DNA of 64,000 nucleotides from Hymenopellis radicata (Eukaryota; Basidiomycota; Agaricomycetes; Agaricales; Physalacriaceae). The stretch is taken from positions 80,783 to 144,782 of the forward strand of contig JADNRX010000116.1 of assembly GCA_015501595.1 (NCBI GenBank), read 5' to 3'. This document shows, one piece after another, positions 45,940 through 57,085 of the stretch (position 1 is the first letter of the stretch; each line of letters starts with the position of its first letter). The position numbers and the translations under genes were made by a program. The notes beneath the pieces were generated by a model, which worked only from the letters and a program-made list of their open reading frames with translations, ran no database searches and had not been told where the DNA came from.

Positions 45940-46820
45940 TTAGCGCGGGGTAAAGGCTATATGATCCAACTGACGCAATTAAGAAGGGAGACGGGCGAGA
46001 GTGGGTCAAGCATGATATCACGGCGCCTAGGTATCTGATGGACATCAGTACTGTGATCCAAAAAACGCATAGCAAAAGGCATACGAACAGTTCCGAGGCA
46101 GCGCTTCTGAGTCGTACGACTCAGCGGCACTTCTAGAACATTGACCAATCTACAGCAAAGTCACGGGTGCGGGAGCGCCCGCTTGGAATGCTATGAATGA
46201 CCTGGTGGTGGCGTATATGACTAACTTCGAAAGTCGTCGTGGACGCTAAAACTGCTTCTTACTAGACAGCGTGGCCCAGTCCAACTATGTAAGGCATAAT
46301 GAATTCTACTCGAATCATAATTGAGTATCCTATAAATTCATTACTATCAGCTGCACACGCATGGCGACTAACCTCACGTATTCAAAATGGCTGTGCGTGG
46401 ATTTTCTGGGAGTGGGAGACAGTTTAGGTCACCGCGATTCGTGGACAGACGGTTCGCCGAGATGAGAGGAGCGAAGCAGTGCGCTGTAAACCGGAAAGGG
46501 GATTTCACCGAGGCTGACAGTGATCATGATGGCACGGTTGAAAGAAGCAGCGATCCACGTGATCGCACTTTTCTTGGGTAGATACCCCCAAGTCGTTGTT
46601 GCTTTCAGCCTGTTCCTACTATCTCAACACCAAGGTCAACGGATATACAAAAACTCGGCCTCACTTAGGAGCGTGGACCCCGAAATCTCAGACGCGCAAA
46701 TTTTCCGGCTTGGGGAGCTTGAAGCAGACCGTCAGCGACTTGGCTTTCCGAGGATGGATAGCCTTGTTATCGACTTCTTGATGCTTGACATCTATTCATA
46801 CGCCTATTTTCGTCTTCCTA
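45940..46820 (+). repeat. Direct duplication, copy 1
   Basis: Matches 50183-51016 in the same orientation, beginning 'TAAAGGCTATATGATCCAAC' and continuing past 'AGACAGCGTGGCCCAGTCCA' to 'CTATTTTCGTCTTC'. Indels are scattered. A frame starting near 46520 (RLKEAAIHVIALFL, hydrophobic) is present in both copies but ends differently, so it is not called as a gene. Confidence 0.75.
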
Positions 46821-47120
46821 CACAGCCTACCCAAGGTATCTACCAAGTGCCCAATCGACTTTCGTTCAAGTTCTGATATAATAGTTGGACGCATACTATT
46901 ACTTACACTGATTCCACGTCTAGGCCAGACTCTCTTTAGAGTCCTGACAGCTCGAGATGTGATCGCCGCTTGTCAGGATGTCAGGATCACGATCTTGTCC
47001 TCGTGCACCATCGTATGTTCATGAGATGCCGCCACTGACGCGACTCCTACGCCGTACTTCGTCTCCTCGACCACTATTCTAACGACACTCTCCTTCTTCA
47101 CACGCTCTCTACGTGACCTT

Positions 47121-47128
47121 TATATTAG
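47121..47128 (+). promoter_or_regulatory. TATA-like box of ADH-B
   Basis: TTATATTA about 35-42 bp above the start codon, inside a promoter segment shared with ADH-A; the A copy reads TGTCTTA at the equivalent place. Confidence 0.45.
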
Positions 47129-47162
47129 CTCCGATCCTGTCTCGGATGTCCACATCCTCCCA

Positions 47163-48325
47163 ATGGCCAACATGATGAAAGCTCTCGTCTACAACGGTAC
47201 TCCCACACCATCCATCGAGGAGCGGCCCATCCCTCAGATATCCAAACCTACCGATGCTGTCGTCAAAATGGTCAAAGGCACTATTTGCAGTAAGCCTTCC
47301 CACTCGGAGTCGCGATGAACACGTTCTAAGACACACAAACACAGGCAGCGACCTCAACATCCTCAAAGGCGACGTGCCCACCTGCACCAAGGGGCGCATT
47401 CTCGGCCACGAAGGCGTCGGCGTCGTCCAATCCGTCGGGGTCGCCGTCAAATCCTTCAAGGCCGGCGACCGCGTAATCATCTCATGCATCACCTCCTGCT
47501 CTGCATGCTCCTACTGCCGCCGCGGCATTCCCTCGCACTGCACCGACGGCGGCTGGGTCCTCGGCAACACCATCGACGGCACCCAGGCCGAATACGTGTG
47601 CATCCCGCACGCCGACACGAGCATGCACCCCATGGTCGCGGGCGCGTCCGACGCGGACCAGGTCATGCTCAGCGACGTGCTCCCCACGTCGCTCGAATGG
47701 GGTGTGCTTAACGGACGCGTGCAGCCGGGCTCGACGGTCGCCATCGTCGGGTCTGGGCCCGTCGGCTTGGGGGCGCTGATCACAGCACAGTTGTACTCGC
47801 CCGCGAAGATTATTGTCATCGACCTGGACGAGAATCGGCTGAAGCAGGCCATGTCACTCGGCGCGACTCATACCGTCCAGTCTGGTCCTGATGCGGTCCA
47901 GCAGGTGATGGATATCACTGGGGGATTGGGAGTTGATACTGTCATCGAGGCTGTCGGTCTTCCGGCTACGTTCAAGATGTGCCAGGACGTCGTCGCTGTT
48001 GGGGGCACTATTGCGAACTTGGGTGTCCATGGTGCGAAGGTCGATCTTCACTTGGAGAAGCTGTGGGATAGGAATATCAGTCAGTGGTTTCATTTCCACT
48101 TCAACGACCAACCTTGTTCACGTCCTTCATTCACTAGCCGTTACAACCGGCCTCGTCGACGCAGTCAGCACGGACATGCTTCTCAAGCTTGTAGAATCAG
48201 GAAGAATCCGGGTAGGTACTCAGCTTGGAACGCATTCGTTCAAGTTTGCCGAGATGATCAACGCGTATTCGACGTTTTGGGCGGCTGCGAAGAATAAGGC
48301 GCTTAAAGTCATCATCGAATTTTGA
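47163..48325 (+). CDS. Zinc-dependent alcohol dehydrogenase, copy B
   Basis: Paralogue of ADH-A with the same structure: exons 47163-47289, 47345-48079 and 48138-48325. The catalytic-zinc region reads TICSSDLNILKGD and GRILGHEG, so the residue after the zinc Cys is Ser where A has Gly. The structural-zinc Cys cluster SCSACSYCRRGIPSHC and VAIVGSGPVGLG are intact. The second intron is 58 nt (57 in A), so it is no longer a multiple of three and retention would shift the frame. After splicing, NITVTTGLVDAVSTDMLLKL continues to KALKVIIEF. It has one extra codon (VGTQLGTHSF versus AGTLGTHSF). The upstream region keeps a TATA-like TTATATTA. It lies divergently next to DUF6535 copy 3. Confidence 0.9.
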
Positions 48326-48567
48326 ATCGTTCGTACCTCCATTTCATGAATTGTAATGCTACCGCCATTTGTACCTTATCCCATTCATCGAAATCCAAGC
48401 AATTACCGGATCTTAGAAGACGAAATGAATCGCATACGAATCTTTACAGTTGTTTCAATAATCCAAGACCCTTTCGTATCATCGCACCACTTTGCCTTGC
48501 CTAAACATCCTGCATGTTCCCTTTCATGTTCTCCCAGCCACCGTCGATCTTCCACCTCGGGCAGCGT

Positions 48568-48901
48568 TCAAGTCAGGCAAGCGTGAGACTCGCGGCAGTG
48601 CGAGCGGTCGTTGCATTCGGGCAGCGTCGCACACTTGTAGTTCAGCGACGAGGCGCTGCACTTGTTGCCATTCGCGTCGTGCACCTGCTGGCACAAGGTA
48701 TGGCAATCGGTGTCACCCTTTCCGGTCTGGACAGACAAAGACATATCAGCGCCGCGTTGACAGGGAGTTTGGGAGGTCAGGTCTTACCGTATAAACACAG
48801 CAATGGCCGCCGGCGTCATTTAGGCATTGGCACCACTTGCAAGCGCTGACCGACATGGAGGCGGCCAACAAAAGGATGGCGGAGGTGAGTAGGCGGACCA
48901 T
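48568..48901 (-). CDS. Cysteine-rich small secreted protein (12 Cys)
   Basis: Start at 48901: MVRLLTSAILLLAASMSVSA is a clear signal peptide. The mature part begins CKWCQCLNDAGGHCCVYT. One intron (GTAAGA...GTCCAG, about 48730-48787) joins TGKGDTDCHTLCQQVHDANG, then NKCSASSLNYKCATLPECND and RSHCRESHACLT, with the stop at 48568. All 12 cysteines lie in the ~70-residue mature part, enough for six disulphides. The spacing is not one I can name (no hydrophobin C-CC-C-C-CC-C order). A minus-strand CATATAAAG at about 49017 is a plausible TATA box. An extracellular effector-like, antimicrobial or structural role is possible; none is shown. Confidence 0.8.
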
Positions 48902-51488
48902 TTTGGCGGTCTGATGGGTGGGTTGGAGTCTTCAATGGAATGGGATCTCAAGAGACTCGAGAGCGTGCTGTGAACCGAAGCGGGCTGCTGGTTGAGAGCT
49001 GTCGAAGGCCTCTCTCTTTATATGTTTTTGATATGGAGAACCGGGCACGGAGTAAGGTTCACGAGCTTTCCAGAGTTCCCATCGGACCACGGATCCTGCT
49101 TCCATCAACCAAACTCCATGTCAAGAGGAGTTAATGAGAATAGCTCTTCTGGGAACCGTGTTAATCGGTAGTAAGAGGAAACGATGAAACAATGTCGGGA
49201 AGCCCCCTTCGTCACGTTTGGTGACACGAACCCCACTGAGAAATGAGTTATTTTTGAATTTCTAAGTCCCGTGGCGCTACTTTATTCTCACAAGTAATTG
49301 TCCAACCCCGCGGTGCGACAGGCCCAAATTCTGGAAATGAGTGAATACTGCAAAAATATTTTCGATGGAGTTGATACTGGCCGCATGCTCGAGAGACGTC
49401 GAGAAGGCCGGGCATGTCCCGCCCATCTTCATCGAAATCAGCCAAGTAAAACACATCGGCCATTTCTTCATCCATACGATACAGGTTCTGCCGCGGCCTC
49501 GGTGTTAGGGGTAGGTTTTCGAGAGGCGGCAGGTACGCCATAGTAAGTAGTCTCGCGATATATTCTGGTACATTCCGATGTCTCTAAGACCTGCACATAG
49601 TGGTGTCCAATGTCGCGGCAGAGAAGTCTTTCTGACAACTATGAGTAAAGACATTTCAATTGCCACGAGTAGTAAGTAGTTCCAGCACGAAGATAGAACA
49701 CGTACTAGTGAAAAACGACTGGTCAAAAAGTGTGGTGCTGATACGAATATGCGAAGGTAGGTAGGATTACACGGCATGGTCCGAGTACTAAGAATGTCAT
49801 GAGCTCAAAAAAACACCGGAAGAAACGGATAGTAATTGAGTCTGTCAAACCAGCCCCGTAAAAATTGTGATACGGTGGGGCCGAGTAGTAAGCCTGCGTG
49901 CCGACGAGGAAGGAAAAAAAGAAATCAACGTACCATTCGGGTATTCCGCAATCCCTTCCAACGCCTCCCTTCATTTCCGACCTCCCCCAACCTTCTAAGT
50001 ACGCTCGTGCATCACTCTCTTGCTAACAATCGATGGCGCTACGGGTTAGGCCGAAGCCCAAGGCCATCGAGGACACCATGTCTTATGAAGGTGAGGGTCA
50101 ATGTCCTCTGTAACTTCTACAAACCTTCCTTCAGGTACGCCGTCGTGGACTGAGGTGACGGAGACCAGTTGTACGCCACTGTTAGCGCCGTGTAAAGGCT
50201 ATATGATCCAACTGAGGCAATCAAGAAGGGAGACGGGCGAGAGTGGGTCAAGCATCATAACACAGCGCCTAGGTATCTGATGGAGATATACTATATAAGT
50301 AAGTGCTGTGATCCAAAACGCATAGCAAAAGGCAAACCGACAGTTCCCCCGTCTCGGAATGCTATGAATGACCTAGTAGTAGCGTATATGACTAACAGGC
50401 TTCGAGAGTTGTCGTGGGCTTAAAACTGCTTTTTACTAGACAGCGTGGCCCAGTCCAACTATGTAAGGCATATTGAATTCTACTCAAATCATAATTGAGT
50501 AGCCTATACATTCATTACCATCAGCTGGACACGCATGGCGACTAACCTCGCGGATTCAAAATGGCTGTGCGTGAATTTTCTTAAAATTTCTGGGAGTAGA
50601 CAGTTTAGGTCACCGCAATTCGTCGACGACACGGGGCAGACGGTTCGCCGAGACGAGGGCAGGATACGAGTCGGAGAGCGAAGCAGTGCGCTGTAAACCG
50701 GAAAGGGCATTTCACTGATGCTGACAGTGATGGCACGGTTGAAAGAAACAGCGATTCACGTGATCGCACTTTTCTTGGTTAGATACCCCCAAGTCGTTAT
50801 TGCTTTCAGCCTGTTCCTGCTACCCCAACGCCAAGGTCAACGAATATCGACAAATTCGGCCTCACTTAGGAGCGTGGACCCCCAAAATCTCAGACGCGCA
50901 AATTTTCCGGATTGGGGAGAAGCAGACCGTCAGCGATTTGACCTTTCCGAGGATGAATAGCCTTGTTATCGACTTCTTGATGCTTGATGTCTATTCATAC
51001 GGCTATTTTCGTCTTCACCGGCCCCACCAATAGCTGTTCATCATTGACAGCTAACGGCGAAGTTCTTCAGAAAGGTGCTACGTACGCGCCTTCTCCACGT
51101 TGTCCGGCAGCGCGTTCTATGCGACGAACATAATCCTCTGGTCAGCTGCAGAAGTCGCCTCTACACGCATCTTTGATGCACAGGTCCAACAAACTATTCT
51201 TTGCCCGTTTCGGACGCGAGTACAGCCTCGTCGAGTCTTCACCTCTCACGGTCTGTCTCTTGAGTGTCTGATATTTTGAAGCCCTGAAAAATGTACTGTA
51301 CTACTTGTCCGCTCTTTCATCAGTTTCTGATGACTTCTACACAGAGACGCCACATTTTTACCTCTTTTGCTCTAAAGCTCTTGCAGTGTACATCGGATAA
51401 TGGAAACTCGCCACACTTTTATCCTCGCCTATTTAATCCCTTGACGAGGGCTCTCTCGTTAGGTTCACGGCCGATCTCACAGCCCACA
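48902..51488. other. Intergenic region with direct-duplication copy 2
   Basis: The 97-codon minus-strand frame at 49248-49541 (MAYLPPLENLPLTPRPRQNL) has no motif or exon partners and is not called. 50183-51016 is the second copy of the direct duplication. CTATTTAAT at 51428-51436 is the likely TATA box of RING-1. Confidence 0.5.
50183..51016 (+). repeat. Direct duplication, copy 2
   Basis: Same orientation as 45940-46820, about 4.2 kb downstream. The two copies flank ADH-B and the cysteine-rich gene, which could reflect a tandem duplication followed by loss, or insertion of that segment. Confidence 0.75.
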
Positions 51489-52519
51489 ATGCTCGTTGTC
51501 CACGTCTCCAGCACCTGCGATGTCTGCTATGACGCGCTGTCATCGTCCACCGGGTCCGCTAAAGCGCCCTACTCCATTCCGTGTGGACACGTATTCTGCA
51601 GAACGTGAATGTCCTCGCCTTGGAACGTTACTACTTATCGATACGCCCTGCTAGCTGCCTTTTCAATATCCCACCGGACCGACATAGTCAGCACAAGTCG
51701 GAACGCCGCTGCCCCATGTGTCGGGCGTCATACACCAACAACGACATCCACAAGCTGCAGCTTGAGTATTCATCCAACTCCAACCGCGCGAAACGGTCCG
51801 AGTTGGACGAAGAAATGGAGCTTGTTCGCGCATACATTGATCACTTCGTGCCCGAGAACGGACAACCCAGGGGCAATCAGAAGAGGTGGATTTCTCTCAT
51901 GGAGGATTTCCATGAACGCAAGGCGGCGGGGAAGGTTTGTCTATTTTCATTTGGCAAAGTTCAATTGTCTGACAAGACTCGATTGCTTTTAGAGCTGCAG
52001 CTACTTTGATCGGCTCCTCGAGTTGGGTAGCGGGTCTACCAAGGTCAACATGGACGTGGAAAGCAGATCGCCTCCGCACAGCATCCAAGGGTCTATCAAG
52101 GCTGCATCGGATGCTGGGAGCAACTATTCGCGCTACTCCGATGGGCACGATGTGCTCTCTCATAATGACTCGTTGCACGTACACAGAGAAAGACTCGCTG
52201 AAAACGCGAAACAGGACTACTTGATCAGGAAAAGCGACGACCACTGGGATGGGGCCAGTGGATCGACCATCTACAACGAACCGCTGGACTGGGGCATGAG
52301 TCGGGGGGACCCCCGAGTCAATGTTAGTCGTGCGCGTCTACGCTTCGAGAGCCCGTACGTTGTTTCGTTTCGTCTCCAGATTGTTCCTTATAAAAGTTTG
52401 GTTTCAGGAAGCGTAGCGAGGTCACTGGCATTAGCATGAGGTCTTGGGAACAGGTTCACGTGTCCAACGCGTCGCGCACAGCTTACTATGGTTCAGAGTT
52501 CCAGATCTACAGTACATAA
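51489..52519 (+). CDS. RING-finger protein (RING-1)
   Basis: Putative E3 ligase. Exons 51489-51604, 51655-51934, 51994 to about 52353, and about 52408 to 52519. The RING reads STCDVCYDALSSSTG, IPCGHVFCRTC and RRCPMCRASY; all eight zinc ligands (C3HC4) are present. The first intron splits the codon just before the sixth ligand (FCRT/C), the same place and phase as in RING-2, -3 and -4. A conserved helical block follows: HKLQLEYSS, EELMELVRAYIDHFVPENGQ, LMEDFHERKAAGKSCSYFDR. The C-terminal half is Ser/Asp-rich and probably disordered, ending AYYGSEFQIYST. The last intron (GTACGT...TTTCAG) avoids an early stop. A CTATTTAAT box sits about 55 bp above the start. Closest relative is RING-3. Confidence 0.85.
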
Positions 52520-52727
52520 TCGGGCAGCTATCGTCGTGTAATTGACTATCGGTTATCTTGTACAATGTATGGTTTCGTCCGCCGATAGATCGCGAGTTAC
52601 CTTTGCAATTTCCACGTCTGAAAATTGGTCCCTTGTTCCTATCAAGTCCACGGCCCATGCGTCCGCGCTGCTTGAACACTCGGTTTCCAAATCTGGTCGA
52701 TCGACAACTTGACACTTTACCACCACC

Positions 52728-52734
52728 ATATATA
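52728..52734 (+). promoter_or_regulatory. TATA box of the SET gene
   Basis: ATATATA about 45 bp upstream of the ATG at 52779. Confidence 0.5.
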
Positions 52735-52778
52735 CCCCCAAAATGCGTAGTTCGTCTTGACAATTCGCCTCCGTCCCC

Positions 52779-53818
52779 ATGGATCCCAATACTGCCTGTA
52801 TCAAGGCCACCGCGTACGGCGGCAGAGGCGTTTTCGCCACGAAATCGATACCAAAAGACACGCTCATCCTGACAGCGACACCGTACGCTTCCGTCGTCTA
52901 CCACGTCTATCGCAAAGAGGTCTGCGCAGAATGCCTCGCCTACGCCTTCGACTCGAATCGGAATACCTGGAACGTCAAGCACGAACCCGCCGGTGTATGG
53001 TTCTGTTCTACCGTCTGCTGTGACGCGTGGATCGTCCAGCACGGAAAGCTAGCGGAGTCACTGCACAAGTCGATGGAGAGGCTGGCAAAGATGGGAAAGG
53101 CATCCATCGTTGGCGCCGTCTTGGCGGTGACGAAGGAGAGCATCAACGAAGCCTGGCGACGCCCGCTAAAACTGTCGACATCGCTGTCGGAGCTGGAACT
53201 CGATACAGCGCGATTCGTCGTATCTGGGATCATAAGGCGGCACCAGTACCCCGATAGCTGGACGGATCTTCTCCAACTTCAGGACAACGAGCTGGCGTAC
53301 CTCACCGCACACCCAGAGGCGCTCGCCTCGTCTCTGCGTATCGGCGCCTTCGTCTGTGAGGCGGTCAAAGCCGTCAAATTCGATTTTGATGTCCTTGATA
53401 TGGTCCGGCAGATGCTCGCACGGGACCAAGGAAACGTCTTTGGATTGTACGAGATGGAGGGGGATACAGAGATGTTTGGATTTGCGATGTACACGTGGGG
53501 CTCGTACTTCAATCATGGTGTGTTGAACTGCTCATTTCGATGGTATACTAAGTCTCTGTAGATTGTACTCCGAACATTCGCAAGGAACGACAGGGACGAT
53601 GTATGGCCTTTTACACCGCTCGAGATATACACTCTGGCGAGGAACTCTGTATCAGTTACATAGACATCAAGGACACGGTCGCACAACGCCAGGAAGAGCT
53701 GATGAAGGAGTGGTACTTTCGGTGTATTTGTCGCAAGTGCAACGACGAGTTTGTTTTTTCTTTTCGATTTGCAGACCTCCGCTCACAGGTCAACAGGCGT
53801 GGTTCCATAGACAACTAG
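52779..53818 (+). CDS. SET-domain protein (SMYD/SET6-like)
   Basis: Probable protein-lysine methyltransferase of the split-SET class. The N-terminal SET half reads [21 protein letters not shown] Cys-rich insert ([25 protein letters not shown]) sits where SMYD proteins carry a MYND zinc finger. A helical middle follows, then [14 protein letters not shown]. One intron (about 53518-53561, GTGTGT...CTGTAG) completes the invariant NHDC motif: [17 protein letters not shown]. The post-intron part has the core end [17 protein letters not shown] and the post-SET-like cysteines [10 protein letters not shown]. The frame runs on to [16 protein letters not shown] at 53818; a very short alternative intron near 53751 is possible but unlikely. 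It lies between RING genes on the + strand. Confidence 0.87.
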
Positions 53819-54289
53819 AATCTAGACGCAAGACAAAACTAGAATTAGAGAACGGTATAGCTACTAACGAATAAATAGAGCGGTAATAAAGGGTTTAAGG
53901 TTTTAACAGTCGGGGCCGTTGAATGGTGCTGCACCCGAACAGGTGTCTCCGAACGATGCTCGCCGTCACAAATTGGGCCGTTCAATTGGTAATCGTTGCT
54001 CGCGAAAGTGATCCATACGCTACCGTCGCTGTCTCTACGCTCCTGTCTGCTTATCTCGCTTCAATCCCTCGGAATCACCTATCATGTGGTGCTCTTTCAA
54101 TATGATGGGTTTCAAGTTAAAGAACCCCTTCGCCGAGACTTGGGTATCCCTCACTGTAAGTTGTCGTCCACCAATGTAGATTGTTTCTGATTTAGTGCAT
54201 AGGGTGAAAGTGACACCCTAGCGGGTTTGCTGGAGGACGATGCGGATACCTTTTTCTGTATTTGGTATGCCTTGTGCGTGTGGTAATTT
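53819..54289. other. Intergenic region
   Basis: No gene or repeat recognised. Confidence 0.4.
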
Positions 54290-54931
54290 CAAAGCCCTAA
54301 TCACTCCACTCACAGATCAAGTTCCCGCACGAGGATTTCGAACCGACTGACACAGATTGTCTCGAAGGCGATGTACGTTGTCTCCCATGTACATGCTGTC
54401 CTTTTAGGTACGAGAACTATAGACACGCTCGTGATTGAATACCTATCAGCCAAGGGAAACGACTTACGATCCAGCCGCCGACGTTCCCGCCATCCAATTG
54501 GCTGAGCTGCAGCCATCGCCCGCCTTCAACTCTTTGAGGGCCTGAACCCGCTCAAAGTCGTCGTCCGACCAGCTGAAGGTGCCTCCTCCGTCGTTGCGGA
54601 TGTCGAGGCAGAACTAAGAGCAGCACACGGCTTGCCAGGTGGCTGTGGTGGTTGAGCCTACAGGACAATATCAGCGGGTGGACTACAATTTTGTAAAATA
54701 AATAATATACCTCCGCCACCGCCAACTTAGGCATCGCATCGCGCCAGGTGCGGACGACCGTGTTGAAAGTGTCATCGGTCCACCTGAGGCTGCCTACGGA
54801 ATTGCACCGTCTTTGGGGAGGTCAACCTGGCGTCTGGAGAGCCCGTTGGGAATGATGGCAGAAACGTTGCGCGCGGGGCCGACGCGGGCCGCTGCTAACG
54901 AGGCGATGATGAGGGCGCTGAAGAATAACAT
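54290..54931 (-). pseudogene. Relic of a cysteine-containing secreted protein
   Basis: The minus strand starts at 54931 with a signal peptide (MLFFSALIIASLAAARVGPA) and LSRRQVDLPKDG. A one-base shift is then needed to read CNSVGSLRWTDDTFNTVVRT and DAMPKLAVAE. After an intron, TATWQAVCCS meets an in-frame TAG before FCLDIRNDGGGTFSWSDDDF, ERVQALKELKAGDGCSSANW. An intron then leads to STACTWETTYIAFETICVSS, KSSCGNLICEWSD. The WTDDTF and WSDDDF blocks look like two related segments. Frameshift plus stop suggest a decayed gene, though wrong splice choice cannot be excluded. Confidence 0.45.
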
Positions 54932-55149
54932 GATTGGTGTATGGGTTTGAAGGATTGAAGGGTAAAGCTCCAATAAAACAGGGTATGAAGGTTGAAAGTG
55001 AAAGTGGGTTCGAATCGTGCATTGGATCCTGTAAACGGGCTTGCACTCATGAATAATATAAACACATTGTAAAAACTAGGGATACACGCAGTGAAACGCC
55101 CAGATAGCAGTAGTACAGACGAGAATTTTTACGGGAATCAACAGTCAAG

Positions 55150-56005
55150 TCAAACCTTACGCAGAGCTAAGGCGCGGATAACACTTTCAAATGCGACATC
55201 CCTCTCTTCGCGTCGCCTTATACAACTAATACTATCCTTCTCTAGAGCCGGATCCACAGTTCGTACAGGCGCCCGGAAGAGTGCCATGCGAGCTTGGGCG
55301 ATTTCATTTTCTAGGTTTGCAATACGTATACGGCCGCGATCGACCTCCCTAATCGCAAAGGCGTTTAGCTCAAAGTAACAAGAGCAAGGCAGGTTGTCGT
55401 CTTACTCTTGCAGCGCCTGCAACTCGTGGACATCACACGAATCGGCAATCTGTGCAAGTCGTCGACTCGCGTATTCAAGCGCCTGGATGCGCGTCTTGTC
55501 CCTGCGGTGCTGTACACTCAACCGGTCGCACTCCTCCACGACCTTCACTACGCGCGGCAGAATGGTACCATCCTAGTGTTGAATGTTAGCCGAACCCTTG
55601 ATATGGGAACACTTCGCACACCTTTCCGCCACAAAGCCACTCTGCTACTTCCTCATCTGCAATGAAATGACCGACATCAGACTCGTCCATCGCCTGCAAT
55701 AATTTGCGAATAAGCTCCATCTCGCGATCCTTATCGGATGGCTCTGGCGCGCCGAGATGCAGCTTGCGGATCGTCTGCACCGCAAACGGGTGACGGCAGA
55801 ATGGGCACAACCGAGGCACGACAGAGGTCAAACATCTGTTGGACACAAGGTTCGTTATTGTTAGTCAAGCATTGACAAAAAACACGTACTCTTTGCAGAA
55901 AACGTGCCCGCATGGAATAGAATGCGGCGCGTGAGGAGTCCCCGGAGCCCCCTTGTACAGGTCATAGCATATATCGCAGGTACTGGAAGGATGAAGCGTA
56001 AGCAT
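55150..56005 (-). CDS. RING-finger protein (RING-2)
   Basis: Putative E3 ligase. Start at 56005: MLTLHPSSTCDICYDLYKGA, then IPCGHVFCKEC and LCPFCRHPF (complete C3HC4). The first intron splits the codon before the sixth zinc ligand (CK-GA/A-TGT), as in RING-1, -3 and -4. After KLHLGAPEPSDKDREMELIR and ADEEVAEWLCGGK, further exons (introns near 55573-55620 and 55370-55405) encode coiled-coil-like sequence (VVKVVEECDRLSVQHRRDKT; IRIANLENEIAQARMALFRA), ending VIRALALRKV at 55150. It lacks the long disordered tail of RING-0 and RING-4. The exact joins of the last two exons are uncertain. Confidence 0.78.
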
Positions 56006-56561
56006 GAGGGTGCAAGGAAGAGAAGGGCGCGTGTGAGAGTGACTATGCCGCAGTGATGGTCCTGATAACGCTTAGATGACAATGATAAGTGCCGTTGTAC
56101 GTCTACATTTTCCAAGCGAGGTCCAAGCATCGCAGAGGAGACCATAGCAGCAACAATACCAATGACAATGGTGGTTTAGGTCAAAAGACATGGTGGCTGT
56201 GTCATTAATGAATTTGAAAATACTCCTCCTCAACAGCTACCAAGTACCTCTATCTACCTGCCTACCTCTATCCAATGTAATAGTGCATTTTCATTGGATG
56301 AGGGCGACAGAACGGCGGTTACGTTCGTCCAGTAATCAGAAAAAGAGGGCATGCATAACATGTGAAAAACGAGAAACATTGAATAGTGAACGAATACATA
56401 CTCACTTTTAGGCTTGAAGCCGTGAAAAAGTAGAGGTATTAGTTATTCATGGTCTCGTCCGTTTCCGACTTCTTTACATAGTAGTCTCATTCGCTGTAAA
56501 GCTGTTACGGCGTACAGCATTCGACCAAACATCCACGCAGCCCCCACAACGGCTTCCCGCA

Positions 56562-57085
56562 ATGCTCGTCGTCCACGTCTCCAGCACCTGCGATGTCTGC
56601 TACGACGCGCTCGAGTCTAAAGCGCCGCACTCCATTCCATGCGGTCATGTATTCTGCAGGGCGTCAGTTTCGTCCGGTGTATCTAGCGTCGAACTGATAC
56701 GCTCTCAAGCTTAGTACGCCTCTGGATGAGCACGGGCGCCGTGAATCCGAGCGCCGATGCCCGTTGTGCGGCGCCCCGTATGTGGATGGCGAGATGCACA
56801 AGCTGCAAATTGGGTATACGCCCGTGGGGGAAAGCTCCAAGCCGTCGGATTTGAACGAAGAGATGCAACTTGTTCGGGCGTACATTGACTATTTCGCGCC
56901 CGAGGAAGGGCAGCACACTGGCAATTCCGATGATAGATGTATTGCCCTTATGGAGGCTGCCTATGAACGCAGGAAGCTGGGAAAGGTTTGTTGATTTCGT
57001 TATTATTCGATTACCAGTCGTTTCCTGACGAGAGCAGAGTTGCGGTTACTTGAATAGGTTTCTCCACTTGGCTCTAAGCGGATAG
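56562..57085 (+). CDS. RING-like protein with a missing zinc ligand and short C-terminus (RING-3)
   Basis: Close paralogue of RING-1: the first ten residues, MLVVHVSSTC, are identical, followed by DVCYDAL, IPCGHVFCRA and RRCPLCGAPY. An intron (about 56661-56713) at the family's conserved position leads to TPLDEHGRRESERR. In the only frame that keeps the rest open, the sixth zinc ligand (Cys in RING-1's FCRTC) is absent. The helical block EEMQLVRAYIDYFAPEEGQH and LMEAAYERRKLGK is conserved. After the next intron the protein reads SCGYLNRFLHLALSG and stops at 57085, losing the Ser-rich tail of RING-1. It may be a decaying duplicate or a RING-like adaptor. Confidence 0.7.

Larger units (their letters stand above)
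45823..47162. other. Region between DUF6535 copy 3 and ADH-B
   Basis: 45940-46820 is duplicated at 50183-51016 (separate entries). 46930-47160 matches the region above ADH-A, with a TATA-like TTATATTA at about 47121. Short frames here lack motifs. Confidence 0.5.

Noticed and set aside
46520..46876. 118-codon frame RLKEAAIHVIALFL... within the direct duplication
   Set aside because: The second copy at 50.7 kb has the same beginning but a different ending after indels, so the frame is not conserved.
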